NCBI GenBank assembly: GCA_021323175.1 | Contig: JAJTCK010000034.1 | Location: 1 to 38,375 of the forward strand | Length of the DNA stretch: 38,375 bases | Direction of reading: 5' to 3' | DNA from: Solirubrobacterales bacterium | Lineage (GTDB): Bacteria > Actinomycetota > Thermoleophilia > Solirubrobacterales > 70-9 | In this document: positions 25,112 to 34,700 of the stretch, piece by piece | Layout: each line of letters opens with the position of its first letter | Position numbering within the stretch: the first letter of the stretch is position 1 | Position numbers and translations under genes: made by a program | The notes under the pieces: generated by a model | Databases searched by the model: none | What the model saw: only the letters and a program-made list of their open reading frames with translations | What the model was told of the DNA's origin: nothing

Positions 25112-26471
25112 CTACGACACGATCGTGATCGGCGGGGGCCCCGGCGGCTACGTGGCCGCCATCCGGGCCGCGCAACTCGGCCAGAACACCGCCGTCGTCG
25201 AGCGGGACAAGGCCGGCGGGCGCTGCCTTAACTACGCCTGCATCCCCGCCAAGACGATCCTCCACACAGCCGAGGTCTTCTCGGAGGTCTCCCAGGACGG
25301 CGGCGAGCTCGGGATCAAGGCGAACGGAGTGTCGATCGACTGGAAGGCTGCCCAGACCCGCCGCGCCAAGGTGTCGAAGACGCTCGAGGACGGCGTGGCG
25401 ATGCTGTGGAAGAAGAACAAGATCGAGGTCCTAAACGGCGAGGGGTCGCTTGAGGGCGCCGGCAAGGTCAAAGTCGGGTCGGAGACCCACGAGGCGAAGG
25501 CGATCATCCTCGCCACCGGCTCCGTCGCCATGCCGATACCGGGAATCGACTTCTCGGACCGCGTCATCGATACGTGGGGGGCGTGGTCTCTCGAGAAGCT
25601 GCCCAAGGCCCTGGTGGTCGCCGGTGCGGGCGCCTCTGGGGCCGAGATCGCTTCCGCCTACGCCCGCCTGGGCGTTCAGGTGACCCTGGTCGAGATGCTG
25701 GACCAGGTGCTCCCGCTGGAGGACAAGGACATGGCCCGCATCGTGGAGCGGCAGTTCAAGAAGGACGGGATCGACGTGCAGCTGGGCACCAAGGTCGAAG
25801 GCGTCAGCGAGTCGAAGAGCGGCGTCACGGTCAAGGTCGGCGACAAGGGCGTCAAGGCGGAGTACCTGGCGATCGCCGGCGGCCGCCGCCCAGACACCGA
25901 CCCGCTGAACCTCGAGGCCGCCGGAGTGAAGGTCGAGGACAACGGCCGGATCGCGATCGACGACTACCAGCGCACCAGCGCCGATGGGGTCTTAGCGATC
26001 GGGGACCTGGTCCGCGGCCCTGCCTTGGCTCACAAGGCCCAGGAGGAGGGCGTGGTCGCGGCCGAGACGGCCGCGGGCTCCGAAACCCATCCCATCGACG
26101 TCGACCTGGTTCCCGGCGCGACCTTCTGCCACCCGCAGGTCGCGAGCGTCGGGCTGACCGAGGACGCGGCCAAGGAGTCCGGTCGCCAGATCAACGTCGG
26201 CAAGTTCAAGCTCGGCGGCGTCGGCGCATCGGTCGTCTACGACGACCGGGCTGGAATGGTCAAGATCGTCGGGGATCCCGAGTACGGCGAGATCCTCGGC
26301 GCCCACATCGTCGGCAACCGCGCCTGCGACATGATCAGCGAGTTCGTGGACGTGATCGCGCTCGAGGGCGGGTACCCCGAGCTGGCCCGGATCGTCCACC
26401 CCCACCCGACCATGTCCGAGGCGGTACTGGACGCCGCCCGGGCCGTCGAGGGCTGGGCCATTCACGCCTAG
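25104..26471 (+). CDS. lpdA: Dihydrolipoyl dehydrogenase (E3)
   Basis: E3 reoxidises the dihydrolipoyl groups of 2-oxoacid dehydrogenase complexes with FAD and NAD. The 455-residue protein has the FAD loop 'TIVIGGGPGGYVAAIRAAQ' and the redox pair Cys41/Cys46 in 'GGRCLNYACIPAK' (the spacing is kept although flanking residues differ from the usual CLNxGC). The second nucleotide loop 'VVAGAGASGAEIASAYA', 'VLAIGDLVRGPALAHKAQEEG' and the catalytic 'HPHPTMSEAV' follow. The matching E1 and E2 genes lie 1.6 kb downstream on the same strand. Its last four bases overlap the convergent LLM gene. Confidence 0.96.
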   Translation: MASYDTIVIGGGPGGYVAAIRAAQLGQNTAVVERDKAGGRCLNYACIPAKTILHTAEVFSEVSQDGGELGIKANGVSIDWKAAQTRRAKVSKTLEDGVAMLWKKNKIEVLNGEGSLEGAGKVKVGSETHEAKAIILATGSVAMPIPGIDFSDRVIDTWGAWSLEKLPKALVVAGAGASGAEIASAYARLGVQVTLVEMLDQVLPLEDKDMARIVERQFKKDGIDVQLGTKVEGVSESKSGVTVKVGDKGVKAEYLAIAGGRRPDTDPLNLEAAGVKVEDNGRIAIDDYQRTSADGVLAIGDLVRGPALAHKAQEEGVVAAETAAGSETHPIDVDLVPGATFCHPQVASVGLTEDAAKESGRQINVGKFKLGGVGASVVYDDRAGMVKIVGDPEYGEILGAHIVGNRACDMISEFVDVIALEGGYPELARIVHPHPTMSEAVLDAARAVEGWAIHA

Positions 26472-27397
26472 CCAGTGACCTGCGGGAACACCTCTTCCGC
26501 CAGCAGCTCCACCTGACGCGGCTCCTCTCCGAGAGCCCAGAAGTACACCCGCTCGCACCCCGCTTCGGCGTACGCCGAGAGAATCTGCGCGCATTCCGCC
26601 GCAGGGCCGACGCATACCTGTCCGCGGAGCTGCCCCGCATCCCGGCGCAGGAGGGGCGCGAGCAGTTCATCTCGCATCCGCTCCGCCTCGGCCGCGTCCT
26701 CGGTCACCCAGGTCCACATCGTTGCCAGAGCGTTCGGAAATCCCTCGGGCTCGCGTCCAACGGCCCGCAACTCCTCCCCGAGAAGTGCCCTGCCCTCGGC
26801 GAATCTTTCCGAGGAGGTGTTGTAGGCGGATGCGATCCAGCCGTCCGCGAGCCTCGCGACCCGGCGCAGCCCCGCCGGGGATCCCCAGCTGCCGACCCAG
26901 ATCGGAACGCCCCCCTGCCGCACCGGCCGGGGGGCGAGCGATTGAGCTGGCGCAGGATGGAAGCGTCCGGCTTCCGGCCCGTCTCCCGCGAGCAGGGACC
27001 TCAGCATCCTGATCACCTCATCCAGGCGGGCCCATCGCTCTTGGAACGGTACCCCGAGGGCGTCGTAGTCCAGCTGGGACGACCCGGGGCCGACCCCCGC
27101 GATCAGCCTCCCATCTGAGAGCAGATCGATGGCCGCGAGAGCTTTGGCGAGCGGGACGGGGCCGCGCAGCACCGCAAGCGCGATGGTGGTCGCCAGCTCC
27201 ATCCTCCCGGACTCGTCGATCACGCTCGCGAGCGCGGTAGGTCCATCGAGCCAGGGGGTGGCGAACAGAAAATGGTCGTTGGACGAGACGGCGGCGAAGC
27301 CGGCTCCGTCGGCGGCGCGGACCGCGTCCCGCACCCGGTCGCGACTGATTCCCTCGCCCTGGAACGACATCAAGGGCAGATGCAGTCCGAAGTCCAT
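26468..27397 (-). CDS. LLM class flavin-dependent oxidoreductase
   Basis: This 309-residue luciferase-like monooxygenase has the TIM-barrel pattern of the family: 'MDFGLHLPLMSFQGEG', 'AADGAGFAAVSSNDHFLF', 'LATTIALAVLRGPVPLAKALAAIDLLSDGRLIAGVGPGS', 'PIWVGSWGSPAGLRRVARLADGWI'. Actinobacterial members often use F420 instead of FMN; the cofactor cannot be decided here. The substrate is unknown. It is divergent from the thioredoxin-fold gene at 27435, with 37 bases between starts, and overlaps the lpdA end by four bases. Confidence 0.9.
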   Translation of the reverse strand: MDFGLHLPLMSFQGEGISRDRVRDAVRAADGAGFAAVSSNDHFLFATPWLDGPTALASVIDESGRMELATTIALAVLRGPVPLAKALAAIDLLSDGRLIAGVGPGSSQLDYDALGVPFQERWARLDEVIRMLRSLLAGDGPEAGRFHPAPAQSLAPRPVRQGGVPIWVGSWGSPAGLRRVARLADGWIASAYNTSSERFAEGRALLGEELRAVGREPEGFPNALATMWTWVTEDAAEAERMRDELLAPLLRRDAGQLRGQVCVGPAAECAQILSAYAEAGCERVYFWALGEEPRQVELLAEEVFPQVTG

Positions 27398-27422
27398 TCG
27401 GCTCGGGCCATACTCTCACGGC

Positions 27423-27428
27423 TAAGCT
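27423..27428 (+). promoter_or_regulatory. Putative -10 element of the gene at 27435
   Basis: TAAGCT is six bases before the GTG start, with no ribosome site. It sits in the 37-base region shared with the divergent LLM gene. Confidence 0.5.
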
Positions 27429-27434
27429 CGGCCC

Positions 27435-28031
27435 GTGACGGCTCCGGCGCCGGTCTTCTACTACGACTTCAACTCGCCCTACTCCTATCTTGCGGCGGAG
27501 CGGATCAGCGGCCTGTTCGCCGAGGCGGGCGCCGAGCAGCCCGAGTGGCAGCCGATCTCGTTCGGCCACGTACTGAAGCAGTCGGGACGGCGACCCTGGT
27601 CGTTCAACGTGGACAAGGGAGCCGATCTCGCCGAGATCCAGCGGCGCGCGTCGGAGCGCGGGCTGCCCGAGGTCGTCTATCCCGATGGCTGGCCGATCGA
27701 CAACTACAGCCTCAACCCTGTCCGCGCGGCGATCTACGCGAAGGAGTCGGGTCGCGTCGTGTCGTTCAGCCTGGCCGCGTTCCGGCAGGTCTTCGCGGCG
27801 GGCCGCTCGCTGAAGGAGGTCGAGAACGTGCTGATCGCCGCGGCGGCATGCGAGCTGCATCCCAAAGCGGTGCTCAAGGGCATCGAGACCTCGTCCGTCA
27901 AAGCGAGGCTCCGGGAGGCCACGGAGGAGGCGATCGAACGCGGCGTCGAGGGGATCCCGACCGTCGCGGTGGGCGACGAGCTGTTCTGGGGCGATGACCG
28001 GCTGGAGGAAGCTGTACGCGCGGCCATGTAG
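27435..28031 (+). CDS. DsbA-family / 2-hydroxychromene-2-carboxylate isomerase-like protein
   Basis: The 198-residue protein starts 'PVFYYDFNSPYSYLAAERI', the hallmark of the GST-kappa/HCCA isomerase branch of the DsbA fold, where Ser replaces the CxxC cysteines. The C-terminus 'GVEGIPTVAVGDELFWGDDRLE' carries the cis-Pro loop and the family's usual 'FWGDDRL'. These enzymes isomerise aromatic degradation intermediates with glutathione, but no aromatic pathway is nearby, so the real substrate is unknown. The start is GTG 27435. It lies 32 bases before the E1 alpha gene. Confidence 0.88.
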   Translation: MTAPAPVFYYDFNSPYSYLAAERISGLFAEAGAEQPEWQPISFGHVLKQSGRRPWSFNVDKGADLAEIQRRASERGLPEVVYPDGWPIDNYSLNPVRAAIYAKESGRVVSFSLAAFRQVFAAGRSLKEVENVLIAAAACELHPKAVLKGIETSSVKARLREATEEAIERGVEGIPTVAVGDELFWGDDRLEEAVRAAM

Positions 28032-28050
28032 CCCGAGACGGCAGTGAGGG

Positions 28051-28056
28051 TAGGCT
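28051..28056 (+). promoter_or_regulatory. Putative -10 element of the E1 alpha-E1 beta-E2 operon
   Basis: TAGGCT lies seven bases before the E1 alpha ATG with no Shine-Dalgarno, fitting a leaderless operon mRNA. No clear -35 box is seen. Confidence 0.5.
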
Positions 28057-28063
28057 GATTTGA

Positions 28064-29380
28064 ATGGCCCAAAGCAAGGCTTCGAGCACGGCGAAGAAGA
28101 AATCGGGCGCCTCGCGCTCCGCGGACGGCAAGGCCGGGAACGGCAAGGCGGCCGGCGCGAAGCCGAAGCTGCCATCCAAGAAGGAGGCGCGCGGCCTCCT
28201 GCAGCGGATGATGATCATCCGCCGTTTCGAGGAGGAGGCCGGCCGGCAGTACCAGAAGGCCAAGGCCGGAGGCTTCCTTCACCTGGCGATCGGCGAGGAG
28301 GCAACGATCGTCGGGACGACCTCGGTGATGAGGGACGACGACTACCTGATCGGGACCTATCGCACCCACGGACACGCGATCGCGCGAGGCACGGACCCCA
28401 AGCGGGTGATGAGCGAGCTCTTCGGACGCGAGGGAGGGACCTCGGGGGGACGCGGCGGCTCGATGCACATCTTCGACCTCGAGCGGCGCTTCATGGGCGG
28501 CTACGGCATCGTCGGCGGGACCCTGCCGCTGGCCGCGGGCCTGGGCCTGGCCTCGGACTACAAGGGCGAGGACTCGGTCACCGTCTGCATGTTCGGCGAC
28601 GGCGCCACGAACACGGGGAACTTCGGCGAGACCATGAACCTGGCCGCGCTCTGGAAGCTGCCCGTCGTATTCCTCGTCGAGAACAACCTGTACGGGATGG
28701 GGACTTCGCTCGAGCGTCACTCGGCCGTGACCGACCTCTCCGAGAAGGCGTCGTGCCTGGGCGTGCCCGGTGAGAGCGTCGACGGCATGGACGTGCTCGC
28801 TGTGCGCGAGTGCGTCTCGGAGCACATCCGCAAGGCCCGCGAGAACCGACAGCCGACGATGGTCGAGGCGTTCACCTACCGCTACCGGGGCCACTCCGCG
28901 GCCGACCCCGAGGTCTATCGTGAACGCGAGGAGGTCGAGGAGTGGCAGCGCAAGGACCCGATCGAGAGCTTCGCCAGGCGGCTGGTCGACGAGGGGCCGC
29001 TCAGCGAATCCGACGTCGAGGGGATGCGCGAGGAGGCCGAGCGAATCGTGCTCGAGGCGGTGAAGTTCGCCGACGCCTCTCCCGAGCCGGACTTGGCCTC
29101 GCTGTATGACCACCTCTACGTCGTCGGCGACCAGGTTCCGGGCTGGTACGCCGTTGACGAGCGCTCCCCTGACCCGCACCCGGGCGAGGAGGAGCGGGAG
29201 GCCGGTGAGCGCGCGCAGCAGCTGGCGCAGAAGGGCGCCGCCTACGCCGGCCCGGAGGCAGCCGCCCAGCGGCGCGATGAGGGTGACCGCCCCGATCCAG
29301 AGTCGGCGCCCGGCCCGACCGCACCCGGCACCGAGGCCCCTGAGGAGGGCGACGGCGAACCGCACGAGGAGAGCGGCTGA
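28064..29380 (+). CDS. pdhA: Pyruvate/2-oxoacid dehydrogenase E1 component, alpha subunit
   Basis: E1 alpha binds TPP and decarboxylates the 2-oxoacid, then loads acetyl or acyl onto E2. The TPP motif spans 'GDGATNTGNFGETMNL' (from 178) to 'VENN' (205-208). 'SMHIFDLERRFMGGYGIVGG' is typical of pyruvate dehydrogenase E1 alpha. At 438 residues it is longer than the usual 320 to 350. It carries a Lys/Ala/Ser-rich N-terminal tail of about 40 residues and an acidic Pro/Glu-rich C-terminal tail of about 80. Its stop overlaps the E1 beta start (TGATG). Pyruvate is the likely substrate, but branched-chain acids cannot be excluded. Confidence 0.93.
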   Translation: MAQSKASSTAKKKSGASRSADGKAGNGKAAGAKPKLPSKKEARGLLQRMMIIRRFEEEAGRQYQKAKAGGFLHLAIGEEATIVGTTSVMRDDDYLIGTYRTHGHAIARGTDPKRVMSELFGREGGTSGGRGGSMHIFDLERRFMGGYGIVGGTLPLAAGLGLASDYKGEDSVTVCMFGDGATNTGNFGETMNLAALWKLPVVFLVENNLYGMGTSLERHSAVTDLSEKASCLGVPGESVDGMDVLAVRECVSEHIRKARENRQPTMVEAFTYRYRGHSAADPEVYREREEVEEWQRKDPIESFARRLVDEGPLSESDVEGMREEAERIVLEAVKFADASPEPDLASLYDHLYVVGDQVPGWYAVDERSPDPHPGEEEREAGERAQQLAQKGAAYAGPEAAAQRRDEGDRPDPESAPGPTAPGTEAPEEGDGEPHEESG

Positions 29381-30369
29381 TGGCGGTAGTCCGAATGCGA
29401 GAGGCCCTGCGCGACGCGATGGCCGAGGAAATGCGCCGCGACGAGAGCGTTTTCCTGATCGGCGAGGACGTCGGCGTCTTCCAGGGCGCCTTCAAGGTCA
29501 GCGAGGGCTTGCTGGACGAGTTCGGGGAGAAAAGGGTGCGCGATACCCCGATCTCGGAGAACACCATCGTCGGCACCGGGGTCGGCGCGGCGATGGGTGG
29601 CCTGCGGCCGATCGTCGAGATCATGACCGTCAACTTCGCGCTGCTGGCGATGGACATGATCGTCAACCACGCCGCCGCGATCCCGTACATGTTCGGGGGC
29701 CAGGTGCGCGTGCCGCTGGTGGTGCGCATGCCCGGCGGAGGCGGCCACCAGCTCGGCCCGACTCATTCCCACAGCCTCGAGGCGATGTTCCTGCAGATCC
29801 CGGGCCTGCTGGTGGCGTGCCCCTCTACCCCTGCCGACGGCAAGGGGCTGCTGAAGGCCGCAATCCGCGACGACAACCCGGTGATCTTCATCGAGCACGA
29901 GTCGCTCTACGGCTCCCGAGGCGAAGTGCCTGACGACGATGACCACGTCCTGAACTTCGGGGACGCTGCGATCAGGCGCGAGGGCGGGGACGTCACGATC
30001 GTCGGGCTGCTGCGTATGGCGGAGACGGCGGACAAGGCGGCCCAGACGCTCTCGCACGAGCACGGCGTGGAGTCGGAGGTGGTCGATCCGAGGACCCTGC
30101 GGCCGCTCGACCTCGACACCATCCTGGAGTCGGTCGCCAAGACCAACCACGTGGTCATCGTGGAGGAGGGCTGGCCGCACGGCGGCGTGGGCGCCAACCT
30201 CGCAGCGCTGATCCAGGGGCAGGCCTTCGACCACCTGGACGCTCCGGTCCAGCGGGTCACCGGCGCGGACGTGCCCATGCCCTACTCCAAGCGCCTCGAG
30301 CAGGCGGCGATGCCGCACTCTGAGCACGTCGTCAGCGCCGCGCTTGCCTCCCTGGAGGGGAGCATCTGA
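29380..30369 (+). CDS. pdhB: Pyruvate/2-oxoacid dehydrogenase E1 component, beta subunit
   Basis: The 329-residue partner of E1 alpha has the transketolase-like fold: 'MRREALRDAM'-type start, 'FLIGEDVGVFQGAFKVSEGL', 'RVRDTPISENTIVGTGVGAAM', 'MPGGGGHQLGPTHSHSLEAMF' (TPP-side loop), and the C-domain 'VDPRTLRPLDLDTILESVAKTNHVVIVEEGWPHGGVG'. It overlaps its neighbours by one base on each side (TGATG), so the three complex genes are tightly coupled and probably made in fixed ratio. Confidence 0.95.
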   Translation: MAVVRMREALRDAMAEEMRRDESVFLIGEDVGVFQGAFKVSEGLLDEFGEKRVRDTPISENTIVGTGVGAAMGGLRPIVEIMTVNFALLAMDMIVNHAAAIPYMFGGQVRVPLVVRMPGGGGHQLGPTHSHSLEAMFLQIPGLLVACPSTPADGKGLLKAAIRDDNPVIFIEHESLYGSRGEVPDDDDHVLNFGDAAIRREGGDVTIVGLLRMAETADKAAQTLSHEHGVESEVVDPRTLRPLDLDTILESVAKTNHVVIVEEGWPHGGVGANLAALIQGQAFDHLDAPVQRVTGADVPMPYSKRLEQAAMPHSEHVVSAALASLEGSI

Positions 30370-31724
30370 TGGCCGAGATCGTCATGCCTCGGCTCTCGGA
30401 CTCCATGGAGGAGGGCACCGTCATCAAGTGGCTCAAGTCCGTCGGCGACGAGGTTGCGGTCGGGGACGAGCTGGTCGAGATCGAGACCGACAAGGCGAAC
30501 ATGGTCTACGAGGCCGACTCGGCGGGGACGCTTACCGAGATCGTCGCGGAGGAGGGCGCGACCATGCCGATCGGGGAGACCATCGCGCGGGTCGGGGACG
30601 CGGGCGACGTCTCCGCGAACGGTGGCGGGACGACCGCGACCGAGGACGCCAAGGACGACAAGGTCGCCGATGTGTCCTCCGAGAACGGGGAGGCGGCGCC
30701 GGGGCCCGTCTCCACAAGCTCGGAGTCCCCCTCGGCTCAACCGTCTTCGGCCCCAGAGGCAACGACACCGTCGGCACCGCCGGCCGCAGCGCCGGCCGGC
30801 GATGGAGCGGACGGTGGGGGGCGGGTCAAGGCATCTCCGATCGCCAGGCGGATCGCCAGGGACAAGGGAGTCGATCTTCATGCCCTCGCCGGGTCCGGGC
30901 CGGGGGGGCGCATCATCAAGGTGGATGTGGAGCGGGCAGCGATCGCCGCTGGGGACGGCGTCGGAGCCGGGCCCGCAGCGGCGGAACCCGCGCCACCCAC
31001 CCCTGGGGCATCCGAGCGCCCCGAGACCGCCAAGGGGCAGACCGAGGTCGTCGAGCTGTCGAAGCTGCAGCAGACCGTCGCCCGTCGCATGGCGGAGTCG
31101 AAGGCCACCGCCCCGCACTTCTACCTCGAGACCGAGATCGACATGTCGGCGGCCTTCCGCGCTCGCAAGCGCCTGAAGGAGATGGCCGACGAAGGAGAGC
31201 CGGTGCCCACCTTCAACGACATGGTCGTGAAGGCATGCGCGCTGGCGTTGCGCGACTTCCCCAGGGCAAACGGCGCCTACCGGGACGGCCGGATCGAGCT
31301 CTACTCGCGTGTGAACGTCGGGGTGGCCGTAGCGGCGCAGGACGCGCTGGTCGTCCCCACGGTCTTCGACGCCGACCGCAAGGGGCTGCGCCAGATCGCG
31401 GCTGAGACCAGGGCGCTGGCCCAGCGTGTGCGCGAGGGCCAGATCACCCCGCCCGAGCTGTCCGGCGGGACCTTCACCGTCTCGAACCTCGGCATGTATG
31501 GGGTGTCCAACTTCGGGGCTGTGATCAACACGCCGCAGGCCGGGATCCTCGCGGTGGGGGAGCTGAAGCCGAAGGCGGTCGTCCGCGACGGCGAGATCGT
31601 TTCGCGTGAGCTGATGGGCGTGACGCTCGCCTGCGACCACCGCATCCTCTACGGGGCCGATGGGGCGCAATTCCTGGCACGCGTCCGGGCGTTGCTCGAG
31701 GAGCCGATCGGCCTCGCTCTCTGA
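30369..31724 (+). CDS. pdhC: Dihydrolipoamide acyltransferase (E2)
   Basis: E2 carries the swinging lipoyl arm and moves the acyl group to CoA. The 451-residue protein has one lipoyl domain with Lys42 in 'ETDKANMVYEA', and a Glu/Ala/Pro-rich linker (about 80-150). The E1/E3-binding domain follows ('ASPIARRIARDKGVDLHALAGSGPGGRI', near 153-190). The catalytic domain ends with 'ACDHRILYGADGAQFL', where His424 is kept but the usual Asp of HxxxDG is Tyr428. Plastid-type E2 proteins have a similar DHRVIYG. The gene ends the operon and meets the MFS-patatin gene tail to tail. Confidence 0.95.
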   Translation: MAEIVMPRLSDSMEEGTVIKWLKSVGDEVAVGDELVEIETDKANMVYEADSAGTLTEIVAEEGATMPIGETIARVGDAGDVSANGGGTTATEDAKDDKVADVSSENGEAAPGPVSTSSESPSAQPSSAPEATTPSAPPAAAPAGDGADGGGRVKASPIARRIARDKGVDLHALAGSGPGGRIIKVDVERAAIAAGDGVGAGPAAAEPAPPTPGASERPETAKGQTEVVELSKLQQTVARRMAESKATAPHFYLETEIDMSAAFRARKRLKEMADEGEPVPTFNDMVVKACALALRDFPRANGAYRDGRIELYSRVNVGVAVAAQDALVVPTVFDADRKGLRQIAAETRALAQRVREGQITPPELSGGTFTVSNLGMYGVSNFGAVINTPQAGILAVGELKPKAVVRDGEIVSRELMGVTLACDHRILYGADGAQFLARVRALLEEPIGLAL

Positions 31725-31730
31725 CCGGGG

Positions 31731-31745
31731 GCGGCACCCTGCCGC
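31731..31745. terminator. Short hairpin between convergent E2 and MFS-patatin genes
   Basis: GCGGCA-CCC-TGCCGC forms a perfect six-pair stem with a three-base loop in the 31-base gap between the two stops. There is no T run. It may act as a weak two-way terminator or mark mRNA ends. Confidence 0.4.
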
Positions 31746-31755
31746 GGCGCGGGAC

Positions 31756-34700
31756 TTAGGAGAGGACGGACGCGGGCACCCGTTCGAGCGCCTCACGGGC
31801 CGCGGCGCGGCCCGCCTCGCGGGCCTGGTCCAACTGGTGGAACTCGAGCAGCCCGACTCCGCCACTGCGCGGAGTGATCGTCCAGTCAGCGTGACGGCGG
31901 GCGTTCTCCGAGGTGTTCGTGCTGCCGAGCAGCAGGACACGGGCGAGGGTCTCGCCGAGGCTGGGGACGCGCATCTCGGCATCCGCGGACGCGGCCCCGC
32001 CGCCGCCTTCGGCTGAGCTTCCCGGTGGCCGCTCGACGCTCGCCTTCACATCCACCGCAATCACGGGCCCTTCGCCCAGCGAGGACATCTCAGCCACGGG
32101 CAGGTTGTCCACCAGCGAGCCGTCCACCAGGATGCGCCGCCCCCTGACCTGCGCGGGGCCGAGGACCGGGATGGCGAAGCTCGTGCCCACCGCGTCCCAG
32201 AGCGGTCCCCAGCGGTGTACCACCAGCTCTCCGCTGCGCAGCTCGGCGGAGCCGCTGAAGAAGCTGCGATCGAGCTCCTCGATGCAGGAGGTCCCATAGG
32301 TGCGCCGGAGCATCGCGCGCGCCCTCTCGCCGCGGATCAGCGCGCGCCGCGGCAGGGTGTAGTCCCCGATCGGGTTGCGCCGGACCCACTCGTCGAAGCA
32401 GTGCGCGTCGATCTCGTCGCCGTCCATGCCCATCGCGTACATCGCGCCGATGAAGGCGCCCATGCTCACCCCGGCGACGCGGTCGATCACGAGGCCCGCC
32501 GCGTCCAGCTCCTCGAGCACCCCTATGTGCGAGAAGGCTCGGGCGCCCCCGCCCGAGAGCACGATCCCGAGGGACCGCCCCGCGAGCCGTCGTGCCATTC
32601 GGGCGGCGTCCTCGGGCATGGTCGAGCGATGAACGGCGTGGGTCTCCATCGGCTCCAGCGCATCAGCCCACCCGGCGAGAGCGCCCGACCCCCTTTCGAC
32701 GTCCCAGGCGACCAGGTCACATCCGTGCAGCTCGGCCGGCGGCGCCTTGGAAGCCGAGCCTCCCCGGCCGACGGCCAGAATGCGATCCGCCTGCTGCAGG
32801 CAGAAGCGCGTCCATGGATCGGAGCCGGACGGGTCGCCGCCGACGAGCAGAACCTGGTCGTGTCCGCTCTCGGCCCGGTCCAGGGCCGGCGCGAAGGCGG
32901 CCAGGGGATCCTCCCCGGTAGTCGTTATCCCCTCCTCCCCGAGGACCGCGACCCGGCCCCAGCGCCGCAGCTCGTCGCCGAGCCGCTCGGCCAGCTCCCT
33001 GCCAGGGGCGCCGTCAAGGGGCACCAGCGCGATCGTGACGGCGACCGCGCGTGACTGCGGCAGGACGCCCACGCTGTCGCGCAGCTGAGCGCCGAGCGAG
33101 CGCGTGAGGGCAAGCGAGACCTGAGGCTGCTCCGTCAGAAGCCTGTCGAAGTCCTGGCGCGAGATCGCGATGAGGTCGCTGTCCCGCGCGGCCCGCACGG
33201 AGGCGGAGCGGGGCTGCGCCGTGAGGAGCGCAAGCTCGCCCAGCGCCGCGCCTCGGCCGAGTACCCGCACGATCTCGCCGTCTGCCGCGGAGCCGTCGGC
33301 ATCCCCTTTGACGACCTCGAGCCGCCCGGCGCGGATCACGAACATCGAGTCGGCGTCGTCGCCGGTGCGGAAGAGCCAGTCGCCGGCGGCGACGCTGACC
33401 GCGCTTGACCGGCTGGCGATCTCCTCGAGAACCTGGACCGGGACGCCCGAGAAGATGGGCGTTCGCCCCAAGAAATCTGCCGCCGACTCGGGCCGCGGTC
33501 GGGTCTCCGCAGCCGGGGCCGGTGGCAGGACACGCGGGGCGGGCCGGGGCTGAGGCGCCGTGCCGCGCCGGCCGTCGCCCTCCAGCACCATCCGCGCGGC
33601 CTCGCCGAACGAGGGAGAGCGCTCGGTGTCCTCTTCCCGGCCCAGGCGGCCAACCGCAAGGCAGCCGAGACCCGAGAGCAGCAGGCTCACGGCCGAGAAT
33701 GACCAGGCGTTGTCGAACGCGTCCTGGACCGACGCGGGGTCGAGGGGGTTCGGAGTGCCGAGGATGGCGACCACGGCCGCTACGCCGAGCGCCCCTCCGA
33801 CCTGGCGCGCGACGGAGTTCAGTCCGGTGGCGGTCGCGAATGCCTCGCCCGGCGCGGAGGCGACGGCGGTGCCGCTCAGGTTCGGGAACAGGACCCCGGC
33901 GCCCACGCCCGCGATGATCATCCCCGGCAGCCACTCGCCGACGTAGTCGGGCGTGAGCCCGGCGTTCCGGACGAACCAGAAGATGCCGGCCGACCAGATC
34001 AGCCCACCCGCCACGAGGACCCAGCGATGCCCGAACCGCTCGGCGACACGGCTCGAGGGCCCGGCCACAGCCACGGCCACCAGAGGACCCGGTGTGATTG
34101 CGAGCCCGGCCTCGAGGACCGAGTACTGCCAGACCTGGGTCAGGAACAGGACGTGGACCAGCGTGTACCCGTAGAAGCCCGCGGCCGCGAGGACCGTCAT
34201 CGCGTTCGAGACCGAGAAGGTCGTGTTGCGCAGCAGCCCCAGGTCCAGAATGGGAGCGCGGTGCCAGGTACAGCGACGCACCACCAGCGCGCCCGCCGCG
34301 AAGGCCGCGGCGAACGACCCGAGAGTGGCAAGGCTGATCCACCCCCACTCATCGCCCTGGACCACTCCCAGCACGAGCGCGCCAATCGCCACCGCGAACA
34401 GCCCCGCCCCGGCCAGGTCCGGAAGGCGACGGCGGCCCGGCTCGCGGCTCTCCACCAGGTGGCGCCGGGCCAGGACGTAGGCGGCGATCCCGACCGGCAG
34501 GTTGACCAGGAACACGAGCCGCCAACTCTCGGCAGCGACGAGCAGCCCTCCCAGGGAGGGCCCGATCCCGGCCGCAAGCGCGGCGACGGCCGAGAGCAGC
34601 GCCACTGCGTGCGCCCGGCGCTCCGCTGGGAACGCCTGCAGCACCAGGCCGAGCGAGGACGGGACCATGAGCGCGGCCCCGAGCGCCTGCACGACGCGGA

